Numbered from the stretch's first letter, positions 1-8,421 are shown. The stretch is 41,021 nucleotides of DNA from Gammaproteobacteria bacterium (GCA_024229615.1 JAAESG010000542.1:1-41021); one strand, 5' to 3'. Numbers and translations: made by a program. Notes: generated by a model from the letters alone, not told the origin.

Positions 1-174
1 CTTTACCCGACGATTCAATTTGCTCGCTGGAATAGTGAACTCAAACAAGGCATTGCGCCGGACCTTAGTGCGGCGATGGTAAAAAGACTGAAAAGCATTA
101 TTCACTGGGAGCTGGTGCTGATCGGTGGCATTTTGCTGTGTGCATCATTGATGGCAAAGGGATTCGGCAGCTGA
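1..174 (+). CDS. DUF2214 family membrane protein, C-terminal part only
   Basis: An open frame runs from the first base to a TGA at 172-174, so only the last 57 residues are present. The visible piece starts with the LYPTIQFARW segment, has a charged stretch, and ends in a hydrophobic helix closing with LMAKGFGS. This matches my recollection of the C-terminus of DUF2214, small four-helix inner-membrane proteins of unknown function that typically end in an 'MARG.G' motif. The start lies outside the window. It is followed within 33 bases by the aldolase gene on the same strand. Confidence 0.6.
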   Translation, partial: LYPTIQFARWNSELKQGIAPDLSAAMVKRLKSIIHWELVLIGGILLCASLMAKGFGS

Positions 175-206
175 TTTGCTCTGTTTGCGGATACGGGATT
201 ATCGAT

Positions 207-953
207 ATGAAATTTAGCCAACGTTTGCGCCAAGGGGATTATTTAGTGGGCACCATGCTGACGCTTCCTGCCCCCGAAATCGCTGAAATGGTTGCCAAAT
301 GCGGTTTCGACTGGCTGTTCATGGATGGCGAACACGGCGCCTTATCCACCCTCGACTGGCAGCGTATGTTGCAAGCCGTCGCCGGACGCAGCGCGAGTAT
401 TATCCGTGTGGCCGAAAATAGCGAGGCGACGATCAAGAAAGTGCTGGACCTGGGCGCTGACGGCATCATAGCGCCGCAGGTTAACAGCGCGGATGAAGCC
501 CGGCGAATCGTGAGTTACTGCAAGTATCCGCCGCAGGGTGTGCGTGGTGTCGGCCTCGCGCGGGCGCAGGGCTATGGACTCGATTTTGCCAGCTACGTCG
601 AATCCGCCAACGATGATGTCGCGGTGATCATCCAGGCGGAACACATCGATGCGATTGGCAATATCGGAGAAATCGCCACGGTCGAGGGTATAGACGCGGT
701 CTTTATCGGTCCTTACGACCTGTCTGCCAGCATGGGTAAGATGGGTCAAATCGATGATGCCGAAGTCGTTGCAGCGATCGACAGTGTTACCCGTGCCTGC
801 CAGCTTAACAATGTGGCGCTCGGCTATTTCGGGGTGGATGCGCAAAGCGTGCTGCCCTATATTGAAAAGGGCTATAAGCTGATTTGTGCTGGTGTGGATG
901 CAGGCTTCGTCACCGCGGGAGCCCAGCAAATCCGGGCACAATTGACACCGTAG
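207..953 (+). CDS. HpcH/HpaI family aldolase
   Basis: Predicted cytoplasmic class II, metal-dependent aldolase of 248 residues, a normal length for the 2-dehydro-3-deoxyglucarate / 4-hydroxy-2-oxoheptanedioate aldolase family, which cleaves 2-oxo-3-deoxy acids to pyruvate plus an aldehyde. The frame is open from 138, but homology begins at the ATG at 207 (MKFSQRLRQG), so that start is preferred. Visible signatures are the DGEHG segment with the catalytic His at residue 43, Arg68, the metal-binding Glu145 in IIQAEH, and GPYDLS with Asp171 near residue 170. Substrate cannot be read from sequence; neighbours give no sugar-acid pathway. The stop codon lies inside a small 7-bp hairpin (943-959), which may contribute to transcription ending here. 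Confidence 0.85.
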   Translation: MKFSQRLRQGDYLVGTMLTLPAPEIAEMVAKCGFDWLFMDGEHGALSTLDWQRMLQAVAGRSASIIRVAENSEATIKKVLDLGADGIIAPQVNSADEARRIVSYCKYPPQGVRGVGLARAQGYGLDFASYVESANDDVAVIIQAEHIDAIGNIGEIATVEGIDAVFIGPYDLSASMGKMGQIDDAEVVAAIDSVTRACQLNNVALGYFGVDAQSVLPYIEKGYKLICAGVDAGFVTAGAQQIRAQLTP

Positions 954-954
954 G

Positions 955-1112
955 TGTCATCCCGGTCCCCGAGTCCACTGCTGTCCGGAATAAAAGCCTG
1001 TTCCCGGAAACAAGTCATAGAAATCAACAGGATTCCCCCGAGGCAGCCATTGAATGTTTGAGACGACCTGATAGACATTATTCCGGACAGCCGTGGGCCC
1101 CCGAGTCGGGAT
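955..1112. repeat. long imperfect palindromic element (MITE-like)
   Basis: A 14-bp perfect inverted repeat, GCTGTCCGGAATAA at 980-993 and its complement at 1078-1091, is extended outwards by further pairing (CCAC/GTGG and ATCCCG/CGGGAT) to about 959 and 1112. The whole segment could fold into one hairpin of about 155 nt. There is no coding potential on either strand. It lies directly after the aldolase gene and just before a histidine-kinase remnant. No transposase or clear target-site duplication was seen, so calling it a MITE is inference. Confidence 0.5.
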
Positions 1113-1139
1113 CTTGCATGAGTGGCGCGGTCGTACCGT

Positions 1140-1157
1140 AATCCCGGCTTCCGGGCC
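1140..1157. repeat. short dispersed palindromic repeat (ATCCCGG...CCGGG type)
   Basis: The segment reads ATCCCGGCTTCCGGG and belongs by eye to the common proteobacterial intergenic palindrome 'TCATCCCGG..TTGA.CCGGGATGA'. Other copies in this window are near 20344, 29525, 29645 and 38488. This copy is degenerate. Confidence 0.4.
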
Positions 1158-1164
1158 TGGATAG

Positions 1165-1347
1165 GGCTTGGGCCGATTTTATCGCGTTGCCGACAGCGGT
1201 GCCGATGGTGCCGGTCTGGGCCTTTCGATTGTCAAATCGATCGCCCAAATTCACAGGGCTCAAATAGAGATGGGAGATTTCGAGCTGGGCGGTCTGAGGG
1301 TGAAAATTCGCTTCGCTGCCGAGCCGGCGACTCAATCAGTCGGAGGT
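1165..1347 (+). pseudogene. remnant of a sensor histidine kinase (C-terminal ATPase end)
   Basis: This reading frame encodes GRFYRVADSGADGAGLGLSI followed by VKSIAQIHRAQIEM and GGLRVKIRF. That is the classic end of a HisKA/HATPase_c sensor kinase: the F-box (RFYR), the G2 box (GAGLGLSIV) and the final strand. Everything upstream is missing: a TAG stop at 1162-1164 directly precedes it, and no H-box, N-box or receptor domain is seen. The frame stays open to 1587 but the later part overlaps the aminotransferase gene on the other strand and has no kinase similarity. About 55-60 residues of a ~450-residue protein survive, so this is a truncated relic beside a palindromic element. Confidence 0.75.
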
Positions 1348-1392
1348 AGAAAAATACTGTCAGGCGTCGCTGTCGCGAAGCCTTCGGTAAAT

Positions 1393-2247
1393 TCAAACCA
1401 GAGAAGATCGGGCATATTCTATATAGATTTCACGCAGTCGACGGTAATACTCGCCCGGGTTACCGGCATTGATTTTCTGATCGTCGATTTTTACCACCGG
1501 CAACACGTAACTCGAGGCACCACTGATAAATGCTTCATCTGCGCCCAGTGCATCGTCGAGCGTAAACTTCCTTTCAAGCAGGCGTAATCCGTGCGCATCA
1601 CAGAGGCCTAGTACCGCGCGCCGGGTGACGCCGGGCAGTATGTCGTTACTCAGCGGGCGGGTCAGCACCTGGTCGTCGCGGACCATGAAAAAACTGGTGC
1701 TGCCGCACTCGGTAACAAAGCCCTCGGCATCGATCATCAGGGCTTCGTAGGCGCCGGCATCATGCGCGGCTTTTTTGGCTAACACCTGGGCCAGCAGGTT
1801 GACCGACTTGATATCTCGCCGAGCCCAGCGAATATCGACTGTGCTGGCAAGTGTAATCCCGGTCTCGGCCGCGTTGTTTTCAATCGCATCTTTTACCTGG
1901 GTGAACATGAATACGTTGGGTTTGATATCTCCGGACCAGACGAAATCGCGTTCGGCGACCCCGCGTGTCACCTGCATGTAGACGAGACCCTCGTCGAGTT
2001 GATTGAGTTCGACAAGCTTGCGAAACGCATGCAGAATTTGCTGTTGACTCAGTGGTGATTTGATCGAGAGTTGCTCCAGCGAATTTAAATAACGCTGCAT
2101 ATGATGCTCGAAATCAACCAGTTTGCCGTCGAGCACACCGGCGACCTCGTAGATTGCATCACCAAAATTGACCGCACGGTCAAAAATTGAAATTTTTGCC
2201 TCATGCTCGGGTAGATATTCGCCATTCAAAAAAACAATACGGGTCAT
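1393..2247 (-). CDS. dat: D-amino-acid (D-alanine) aminotransferase, class IV PLP
   Basis: Predicted cytoplasmic fold-type IV PLP transaminase of 284 residues, the usual length. D-alanine aminotransferases exchange the amino group between D-alanine and 2-oxoglutarate or related acids; branched-chain aminotransferases and aminodeoxychorismate lyase share the fold. The N-terminus VFLNGEYLPEHEAKISIFDR is typical of Dat. The PLP lysine is Lys147 in RRDIKSVNLL, and Glu180 in FVTECGSTSFF fits the conserved acid near the cofactor. The start is ATG with an upstream AGGAA on this strand. It is divergent from glcD across only 48 bp. Dat is the best call, but specificity within class IV is inferred. Confidence 0.85.
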   Translation of the reverse strand: MTRIVFLNGEYLPEHEAKISIFDRAVNFGDAIYEVAGVLDGKLVDFEHHMQRYLNSLEQLSIKSPLSQQQILHAFRKLVELNQLDEGLVYMQVTRGVAERDFVWSGDIKPNVFMFTQVKDAIENNAAETGITLASTVDIRWARRDIKSVNLLAQVLAKKAAHDAGAYEALMIDAEGFVTECGSTSFFMVRDDQVLTRPLSNDILPGVTRRAVLGLCDAHGLRLLERKFTLDDALGADEAFISGASSYVLPVVKIDDQKINAGNPGEYYRRLREIYIEYARSSLV

Positions 2248-2295
2248 TCTGATGGATTCCTGTTAATTATCAGACAAAATGCTAGCATACAAATC
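2248..2295. promoter_or_regulatory. short divergent promoter region between dat and glcD
   Basis: Only 48 bases separate the two divergent start codons, so both promoters must overlap each other or the genes. The spacer is AT-rich, contains the palindrome TGCTAGCA and a 6-bp inverted repeat TCTGAT/ATCAGA. glcD has no recognisable Shine-Dalgarno sequence before its ATG. No -35/-10 pair could be assigned with confidence. Confidence 0.35.
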
Positions 2296-3759
2296 ATGTC
2301 GGATACCCATAGAAAAAAACTGGCGCAGCGCTTTCGCGAGTTTCTGCCGGAGCAGAGTGTGATCGATCAACCGACCTCACTGGCTGCTTACGAGTGTGAT
2401 GGATTGAGCGCTTACCGAGAGCAGCCGTTGCTGGTTTTGTTGCCAGAGAATATCGCTCAGGTTCAACAGGTGATGCGCCTGTGTCACGAGCAACGTTTGC
2501 CGGTGGTCAGTCGCGGTGCGGGTACCGGTCTCTCGGGTGGCGCCTTGCCTCACGCGGAAGGTGTCGTCTTGAGCCTGGCGAAAATGAACCGAATTTTACA
2601 GATAGACTCGTTGTCGCGCCTGGCCGTTGCCGAGCCGGGGGTTCGTAATCTCGCCATTTCGGAGGCGGTAAAATCACAGGGGCTCTATTACGCACCCGAT
2701 CCCTCGTCACAAATCGCCTGTTCGATCGGCGGCAATGTTGCCGAGAACGCGGGTGGTGTTCACTGCCTCAAATATGGATTGACCTTACATAACATTCTTG
2801 CGCTTAAACTGGTCAGTAGCGAAGGCGAAATCTTCGAAATCGATCAACGCAACCTGCAAACGGAGGGCTACGATTTACTGCCGTTACTAGTTGGCTCTGA
2901 GGGCATGCTGGGGATCGTGGTCGAGGTGACCGTCAAGTTGTTACCCATTCCGCGTTGTGCGCGAGTCGTCATGGGAATTTTCGATTCGGTGGATAAAGCC
3001 GGCGATAGCGTGGCCGCGATTATTGCCGAAGGCATTATCCCGGCCGGAATCGAAATGATGGATAACCCGGCAATACGCGCCGCCGAAGATTTTGTGCACG
3101 CGGGCTACCCGGTCGAAGCGGAAGCCATATTGATTTGTGAACTCGACGGTACTGAGGAAGAAGTGTCATCTCAAATCGATCTGGTAGAAAAGGTCTTGCT
3201 TAAACGAGGTGCGACCGAAACCCGTCTCGCTCGCGACGAGGCCGAACGCCTGTTGTTCTGGTCGGGTCGCAAGGCGGCATTTCCCGCGGTGGGACGCATA
3301 TCCCCGGATTACTACTGCATCGATGGCACCATACCGCGCAAATCCCTGGCCGCGGTGTTGCGCGGGATAAGAGAATTGTCTACCGAATACGGATTGCGCG
3401 TGGCCAATGTTTTCCATGCCGGTGATGGCAATCTGCACCCCTTGATACTCTATGACTCGAGCAACGAAGGCGAGTTTGAAGAAACAGAAGAGCTCGGCAG
3501 CAAGATCCTGCAGCTGTGCATTCATCATGGCGGTACGATTACCGGTGAGCACGGCGTGGGTGTCGAGAAACTCGGTGAAATGTGCGTGCAGTTCGGTGAT
3601 GCGGAGCGCAACCAGTTTCATTCGATTCGTGAATGTTTTGATCCGCTGAAAATTCTGAATCCCGGTAAGGCGATTCCGACGCTGGCGCGCTGCGCCGAAT
3701 TCAACGCGATGCACGTGCACAACGGTGAACTCCCCTTTCCGGAACTGGAACGCTTTTAA
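2296..3759 (+). CDS. glcD: glycolate oxidase subunit GlcD (FAD-linked oxidase)
   Basis: Catalytic flavoprotein subunit of glycolate dehydrogenase, which oxidises glycolate (also D-lactate in relatives) to glyoxylate, passing electrons to the respiratory chain. Length 487 is normal for GlcD. The FAD_binding_4 (PCMH) domain covers about residues 40-180, with VSRGAGTGLSGGALPH near 71-86 and GGNVAENAGGVHCLKYG near 145-161. The FAD-oxidase C-terminal domain carries HAGDGNLHP and EHGVGVEK, the metal/substrate-binding histidine motifs. Its TAA stop overlaps the glcE ATG (TAATG), showing translational coupling. The products of glcD, glcE and glcF act together as a membrane-associated complex. Confidence 0.93.
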   Translation: MSDTHRKKLAQRFREFLPEQSVIDQPTSLAAYECDGLSAYREQPLLVLLPENIAQVQQVMRLCHEQRLPVVSRGAGTGLSGGALPHAEGVVLSLAKMNRILQIDSLSRLAVAEPGVRNLAISEAVKSQGLYYAPDPSSQIACSIGGNVAENAGGVHCLKYGLTLHNILALKLVSSEGEIFEIDQRNLQTEGYDLLPLLVGSEGMLGIVVEVTVKLLPIPRCARVVMGIFDSVDKAGDSVAAIIAEGIIPAGIEMMDNPAIRAAEDFVHAGYPVEAEAILICELDGTEEEVSSQIDLVEKVLLKRGATETRLARDEAERLLFWSGRKAAFPAVGRISPDYYCIDGTIPRKSLAAVLRGIRELSTEYGLRVANVFHAGDGNLHPLILYDSSNEGEFEETEELGSKILQLCIHHGGTITGEHGVGVEKLGEMCVQFGDAERNQFHSIRECFDPLKILNPGKAIPTLARCAEFNAMHVHNGELPFPELERF

Positions 3760-4826
3760 TGCCTTCGATCCCCGTTCTCAATCTCGAGGAAGACCTCGCG
3801 ACTCAGGTTGCCGCGGTTGCCGCAACCGGCGCCGAGGTGCAGATAATCGGTGGTGGCAGCAAGCGCTTTTACGGTGAACCCATGGAGGCTCTGCCGATCG
3901 ATGTATCCGCGCACAGCGGCGTGATCGACTATGATCCTGCCGAACTCGTGATCACCTTGCGAGCCGGTTGCAAGCTAAGCCAGGTCGAAACCCTGCTGGC
4001 CGAAAATCGGCAGATGTTCGGTTTTGAACCCCCTTGTTTAGGCGCGGATGCGACCATCGGTGGTATGGTTGCCAGTGGTCTGGCCGGACCGCGCAGGGCT
4101 TATGCCGGCAGTATCAGGGATTTTGTGCTGGGTGCCAAAATGCTTGATGGGCGAGGCAAGGTTTTGCAATTCGGTGGTCGCGTAATCAAGAATGTCGCCG
4201 GCTTTGATGTTTCGCGATTGCTGGTGGGTTCGCACGGCACCCTGGGTATTATCCTCGAGGTATCAATCCGGGTCATACCGATGTATGAAACCGAAAAAAC
4301 ACTCGCCTTCGAACATGCCAGCGCCGACCGGCATGTCGCCTGGATCAATGAGCTGGGTGCTCTGCCCTATCCGATATCCGCCTCCACCTGGGTCGATGGC
4401 TGCAGCCTGTTACGCTTGTCGGGCAGTGCGCAGGGTGTCGATTACGCCGTGGTTCAACTGGGTGGGGATACAGTCGATTCCCACTGGCAGGCGTTCAGGG
4501 AGCAAACCCATGAATTCTTCGATCCTGACCAGCCACTCACCCGAATTTCAGTACCGCCGGCCAGTGCGGGAATTGCCATCGATAATCCGCAGATGATCGA
4601 ATGGGGTGGGGCGCAACGCTGGTTTAGAGGTGAACTCGATATCGCCGGGCTTCGACAACAGGTGCCGGGTCAGGGGATTGGTGTTTGCGCGTATCGCGGT
4701 CACGCGGCAGAGGTTCCGGTATTTCACCCTCTGCCTGATACGACGCTGAAGTTGCAACGCAGCATCAAATCCAGTTTCGATCCCGCCGGTATCTATAATC
4801 CGGGTAGAATCTGTCCGGGGCTTTAA
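3759..4826 (+). CDS. glcE: glycolate oxidase subunit GlcE (FAD-binding)
   Basis: Second flavin-binding subunit of the GlcDEF glycolate oxidase. It is 355 residues, about the size of E. coli GlcE, and keeps the PCMH-type FAD domain (IIGGGSKRFYG near 30-39, DATIGGMVASGLAGPRRAY near 95-113, FDVSRLLVGSHGTLGII) but lacks the large C-terminal oxidase half of GlcD. It ends with the typical SFDPAGIYNPGRI. Its start overlaps the glcD stop by one base, and the glcF ATG follows after one base. In E. coli all three subunits are needed for activity. Confidence 0.92.
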   Translation: MPSIPVLNLEEDLATQVAAVAATGAEVQIIGGGSKRFYGEPMEALPIDVSAHSGVIDYDPAELVITLRAGCKLSQVETLLAENRQMFGFEPPCLGADATIGGMVASGLAGPRRAYAGSIRDFVLGAKMLDGRGKVLQFGGRVIKNVAGFDVSRLLVGSHGTLGIILEVSIRVIPMYETEKTLAFEHASADRHVAWINELGALPYPISASTWVDGCSLLRLSGSAQGVDYAVVQLGGDTVDSHWQAFREQTHEFFDPDQPLTRISVPPASAGIAIDNPQMIEWGGAQRWFRGELDIAGLRQQVPGQGIGVCAYRGHAAEVPVFHPLPDTTLKLQRSIKSSFDPAGIYNPGRICPGL

Positions 4827-4827
4827 C

Positions 4828-6030
4828 ATGCGGACCCGGCTCGCACAGAAAATTCAACAGGGTCGTCATGCCGACGATATCGAGGGTATATTGCGCAATT
4901 GCGTGCATTGTGGATTTTGCAATGCAACCTGTCCGACCTATCAGTTGCTGGGCGATGAACTGGACGGACCGCGGGGTCGAATCTACCAGATGAAGCAGTA
5001 CTTCGAGGGTGCCCCAGCGAATACCGAAATACTCGGGCATCTCGATCGTTGTCTGACCTGCCGTGCCTGTGAAACCACCTGTCCGTCGGGCGTCAAGTAC
5101 AGTCATTTGCTCGAAATTGGTAAAGAACTTATCGAAGAAGAGTTGCCGAGACCCTGGCTGGATCGCATGCGCCGGCGCGCGATTGTGCGTTTTATTAATT
5201 CCGGTTGGTTATTCGCGTTATCGATTCGAATGGGACAGGCCTTTGCCGGGATGCTGCCGGCCAAAGTCAGAAATTCGATTCCCCGGCGGCAAGCACCGCT
5301 GCTGCGCACGGATAGTCGGCATCAGCGCAAGGTTTTAATGCTCGCCGGTTGTGTGCAGCCGATGCTCACTCCCAATACCAATGCCAGTGCCGGCAATCTC
5401 CTCAACAAGCTCGGAATCGAGGTTGTCGAGCTGGCGCAAAATTTTTGCTGCGGAGCTGCGGCGTTTCACACTTCGGATGCCGATTATGGCATGCGGCAGG
5501 TGAAGACGCTGATCGACGCCTGGTGGCCTTATATCGAAACCGGTGTCGAAGCGATCGTGGTGACGGCGACGGGGTGTGGTGTTAGCGTCAAGGACTATGG
5601 TCGCCTGTTGGCGGATGATGCCGATTATGCAGAGAGGGCCAAAATCGTCAGTGGGCTCTACCGTGATTTGATTGAAGTGGTCGAAGCGGAAAGTGCCCAG
5701 TTCGAAGGACAGGAATCGGCTGCAAAACGCGTCGCCGTACATACCCCGTGTACCATGCAACACGGTCTCGGTATCAACAGTCGGGTCGAAACCCTGCTCG
5801 AAAAGGCCGGTTATGAGATTTGCCGGGTCGAGGATGCTCATTTATGCTGCGGATCGGCGGGGACTTATTCGATGCTACAGCCGAAATTATCGGCACAACT
5901 GCAACAGAACAAGATCAGGGCGCTATCGGTCGATCAACCGGAAATCATCGCGACCGCCAATATCGGATGCCAGATGCATCTGGCTCAGGGCAACCGAATA
6001 CCGGTAGTGCACTGGATCGAGTTGTTGTGA
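4828..6030 (+). CDS. glcF: glycolate oxidase iron-sulfur subunit GlcF
   Basis: Iron-sulfur subunit that takes electrons from the flavin subunits GlcD/GlcE. Length 400. Two 4Fe-4S ferredoxin motifs are visible: Cys25, 28, 31, 35 (CVHCGFCNATCP) and Cys75, 78, 81, 85 (CLTCRACETTCP). Two CCG domains follow, with NFCCGAAAFH and LCCGSAGTYS. It starts one base after glcE ends, completing a three-gene operon. No glcC regulator, glcA permease, glcG or malate synthase gene is adjacent, unlike the E. coli locus. Confidence 0.93.
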   Translation: MRTRLAQKIQQGRHADDIEGILRNCVHCGFCNATCPTYQLLGDELDGPRGRIYQMKQYFEGAPANTEILGHLDRCLTCRACETTCPSGVKYSHLLEIGKELIEEELPRPWLDRMRRRAIVRFINSGWLFALSIRMGQAFAGMLPAKVRNSIPRRQAPLLRTDSRHQRKVLMLAGCVQPMLTPNTNASAGNLLNKLGIEVVELAQNFCCGAAAFHTSDADYGMRQVKTLIDAWWPYIETGVEAIVVTATGCGVSVKDYGRLLADDADYAERAKIVSGLYRDLIEVVEAESAQFEGQESAAKRVAVHTPCTMQHGLGINSRVETLLEKAGYEICRVEDAHLCCGSAGTYSMLQPKLSAQLQQNKIRALSVDQPEIIATANIGCQMHLAQGNRIPVVHWIELL

Positions 6031-6070
6031 AAACAGTTCCTGGGCATGTGGTTCCTGGCTGTCAGCGATA

Positions 6071-6088
6071 ACAGGTGAAAAAACCTGT
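6071..6088 (+). terminator. weak hairpin downstream of glcF
   Basis: ACAGGT and ACCTGT flank a GAAAAA loop about 40 bases after the glcF stop. The stem is only 6 bp and no T-run follows, so this is a weak candidate for the operon end. Confidence 0.25.
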
Positions 6089-6196
6089 AACGGATACGTA
6101 ATAATTCCCCGAGATAATTTCCGGGCTATCTTGAGTGATTGATTATTCGCCTGAGGTAGGTTAATTTACCGGGGTTCGCCTGTTTTGCTGGACGAA

Positions 6197-6237
6197 CAGA
6201 TACTAATAATTTCGAGCAGATACCAATAATTTTAGAG
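6197..6237 (+). promoter_or_regulatory. tandem ~20-bp direct repeat upstream of the peptide ABC operon
   Basis: Two adjacent copies start with CAGATACTAATAATTT (6197) and CAGATACCAATAATTT (6217): 15 of 16 bases are identical and the period is 20 bp, about two helical turns. The second copy ends 20 bases before the binding-protein start codon. The spacing and position suggest an operator for a regulator binding the same helix face twice, or a duplicated promoter-proximal element. Confidence 0.45.
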
Positions 6238-6257
6238 CTCAATGAGGACGCTTCCTA

Positions 6258-8303
6258 ATGAATAAACTACGATATTTGATCAGTATCGGCCTGATGGCCG
6301 TAGCTGGCAGCGCGCTGGGTGCCGGTTGCCCCGCAGTGACTGTCTCTAACATGCAGGGCGTTGCCGCCGGTGCATTCCCACAACAGTACGACAAGGCCGA
6401 GTTTGAAAAGCTTGCCGGTTGTACGATGAAATTCTCTGAAAACCCGGATATCGCCAAACTCAATGGCAAGATTCGAGCTAACCCGAAACTACCGCCGCTG
6501 TCCGAGCGTCTACCGGATGAGCCGCTGGTCGTGGCCCCCTACGACAGCATCGGTAAATACGGCGGTACCTTCGACATGATATCGAATGCGACCGAAGCCG
6601 GTACCTCCGACTTCCTCGCGATTCGCCACGTCAACCTGGTGCGTTTTTCCGATAATTTGCAGACCATTGTTCCGAATGTCGCCAAGGGCTGGGACTGGAA
6701 TAGTGATTTCACGCAATTGACTTTCCACCTGCGCAAGGGGCACAAGTGGTCCGATGGTCATCCGTTTGGTGCTGAAGACGTCAAGTACTGGTATGACAAT
6801 CTGTCGTTGAATCCCAAGGTGTACGAAAAACCGAAAAATTACGTGCTGGTCGGTGGCGAACGTATGACGGTTGATGTCATCGATGCGCAAACCGTGCGTT
6901 TCAATCTGCCGGCACCGAAGCCTGGCCTGCTGGCCCATTTTGCCAATTCGTACGCACAAGGTTTTCAGCCCAAGCATTTCCTAAGCAAGTGGGATCCCGA
7001 TCTGAATCCGGATGCCGACAAGATGGCCAAGGCCGCCGGTTTCGAAAACGGCCTGGAAGTGTTGAATAATTATTACGGTAACTCGGACTGGACCGATACC
7101 CCGTCGCCGATGCTTCGCAGCCCGAACAGGGTTAGCAAGCTGCCCGCCGATACCCACCCGACGCTCGAGTCGCACATCCTGGTTGCCGAGTCCACCGAAG
7201 GCCGTCACCTGGTAGCAAACCCGTATTTCTTCCAGGTCGATACGGCGGGTAACCAACTGCCTTACATCAGTGAACAGGATGAGATTTACGTCAACGAAGA
7301 CGAAGTACGCCTGCTCAAACTGGTCAACGCCGAAGTGGATTTCAAGGCACAGTCGCTGCAGTTGTCCACCGCCCCGTTGTTGCTGGAAAACCAGGAGAAA
7401 GGTGACTTCACCGTTGACCTGCGTCCCGAAGTCACGATCTTGACCTTCGGCATTAACATGACCCACGAGAACCTGGAAAAACGCGAGGTCTTCTCTGATC
7501 TGCGCTTTCGTCAGGCGATGTCGGTCGCGATGAATCGGAACGAAATGAACGAGACCGCCTTCTTCGGTATGGGTGAAGCCAAGCAATATGTTGGTTTCAC
7601 GGATTCACCTCCGTTCGTCGACGAGAAATGGAAGCAACACTACGCCCAGCATGATCCCAAGCTTGCTAGCAAGTTGCTCGATGAAATGGGCTTGAAAGAC
7701 GTCGACGGCGACGGATTTCGTGAACTGCCAAACGGCGACAAGCTGGTGATCAATTTGCAGTTCTCGGTGCAGGGTGCGCCAGCCGCACTGGTTGAACTCG
7801 TCGGACTGCACTGGGCCGCGATCGGCATCCAGACCACGGTCAAGGAAGTTACCCCGGATGAATACCGCAGCGCGCAATCGTCCAACAAGCTCGACGTCAC
7901 CATGTGGCGCAACGGCCAGCCACTCGCGATCGTGCTCGGAACCAACCAGATCTGGGTGCCGCCTTATCACGATTATTTCACGGTACGCACCAACATGCTG
8001 TGGGCCGAATGGGTGGATACGAACGGCGCCAGCGGCGTAGAGCCGCCGGATTACGCGAAACAGATGATGAAAGATATCACCGCTTTCCAGTCCACCCCTG
8101 TGGGTACGCCGGAATCGGACAAACTGGGTGCGCGCCTGGTCAAGAACCTGGTTGAAAATCTGCTGTTTATCGGTTCGGTGCAGACGCCGGCGCCGATTTA
8201 CCATCGCAATGTGGTGAAAAATTTCGTCGAGTACACGACGCACTCGTTTGAATACTATCGTTCCTATCCGTACCGGCCTACGCAATGGTGGCTGGACGAG
8301 TAG
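6258..8303 (+). CDS. ABC transporter periplasmic substrate-binding protein (SBP_bac_5, oligopeptide type)
   Basis: Periplasmic receptor of the Opp/Dpp-type importer encoded by the next four genes. The 681-residue precursor starts with a Sec signal peptide (MNKLRYLISIGLMAVAGSALG). The mature part shows the family 5 solute-binding pattern: KYGGTFDMISNA near 95, a GWDWNSDFTQLTFHLRKG-WSDG block near 140-165 and FRQAMSVAMNR near 420. It is longer than E. coli OppA/DppA (about 540), as in a subgroup of proteobacterial family 5 binding proteins. The ligand is not predictable: oligopeptides, sugar oligomers and opines all use this fold. A GAGG precedes the ATG. Confidence 0.88.
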   Translation: MNKLRYLISIGLMAVAGSALGAGCPAVTVSNMQGVAAGAFPQQYDKAEFEKLAGCTMKFSENPDIAKLNGKIRANPKLPPLSERLPDEPLVVAPYDSIGKYGGTFDMISNATEAGTSDFLAIRHVNLVRFSDNLQTIVPNVAKGWDWNSDFTQLTFHLRKGHKWSDGHPFGAEDVKYWYDNLSLNPKVYEKPKNYVLVGGERMTVDVIDAQTVRFNLPAPKPGLLAHFANSYAQGFQPKHFLSKWDPDLNPDADKMAKAAGFENGLEVLNNYYGNSDWTDTPSPMLRSPNRVSKLPADTHPTLESHILVAESTEGRHLVANPYFFQVDTAGNQLPYISEQDEIYVNEDEVRLLKLVNAEVDFKAQSLQLSTAPLLLENQEKGDFTVDLRPEVTILTFGINMTHENLEKREVFSDLRFRQAMSVAMNRNEMNETAFFGMGEAKQYVGFTDSPPFVDEKWKQHYAQHDPKLASKLLDEMGLKDVDGDGFRELPNGDKLVINLQFSVQGAPAALVELVGLHWAAIGIQTTVKEVTPDEYRSAQSSNKLDVTMWRNGQPLAIVLGTNQIWVPPYHDYFTVRTNMLWAEWVDTNGASGVEPPDYAKQMMKDITAFQSTPVGTPESDKLGARLVKNLVENLLFIGSVQTPAPIYHRNVVKNFVEYTTHSFEYYRSYPYRPTQWWLDE

Positions 8304-8324
8304 CACGAGTTAGTTGACAATAAA

Positions 8325-8357
8325 TTTGACTGCGGGCTATTCTAGCCCGCAGTCAAA
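8325..8357 (+). promoter_or_regulatory. perfect 15-bp hairpin between binding-protein and permease genes
   Basis: TTTGACTGCGGGCTA (8325-8339) and its exact complement (8343-8357) flank a 3-nt loop, 22 bases after the binding-protein stop. No T-run follows, so it is unlikely to be a full intrinsic terminator. Its place suggests an RNA-processing or 3'-end-protecting structure that keeps binding-protein mRNA more abundant than the permease mRNA, as known for other binding-protein operons. Confidence 0.65.
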
Positions 8358-8421
8358 ATAACAAATTCCCCCGGGTGGAATGATCACGGGAGGAAAATAG
8401 AGGGGGACGTTAAAGAAACCC

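Noticed and set aside
1350-1587. Continuation of the histidine-kinase remnant frame
   Set aside because: It overlaps the aminotransferase gene on the opposite strand and shows no kinase motif after the final ATPase-domain strand.
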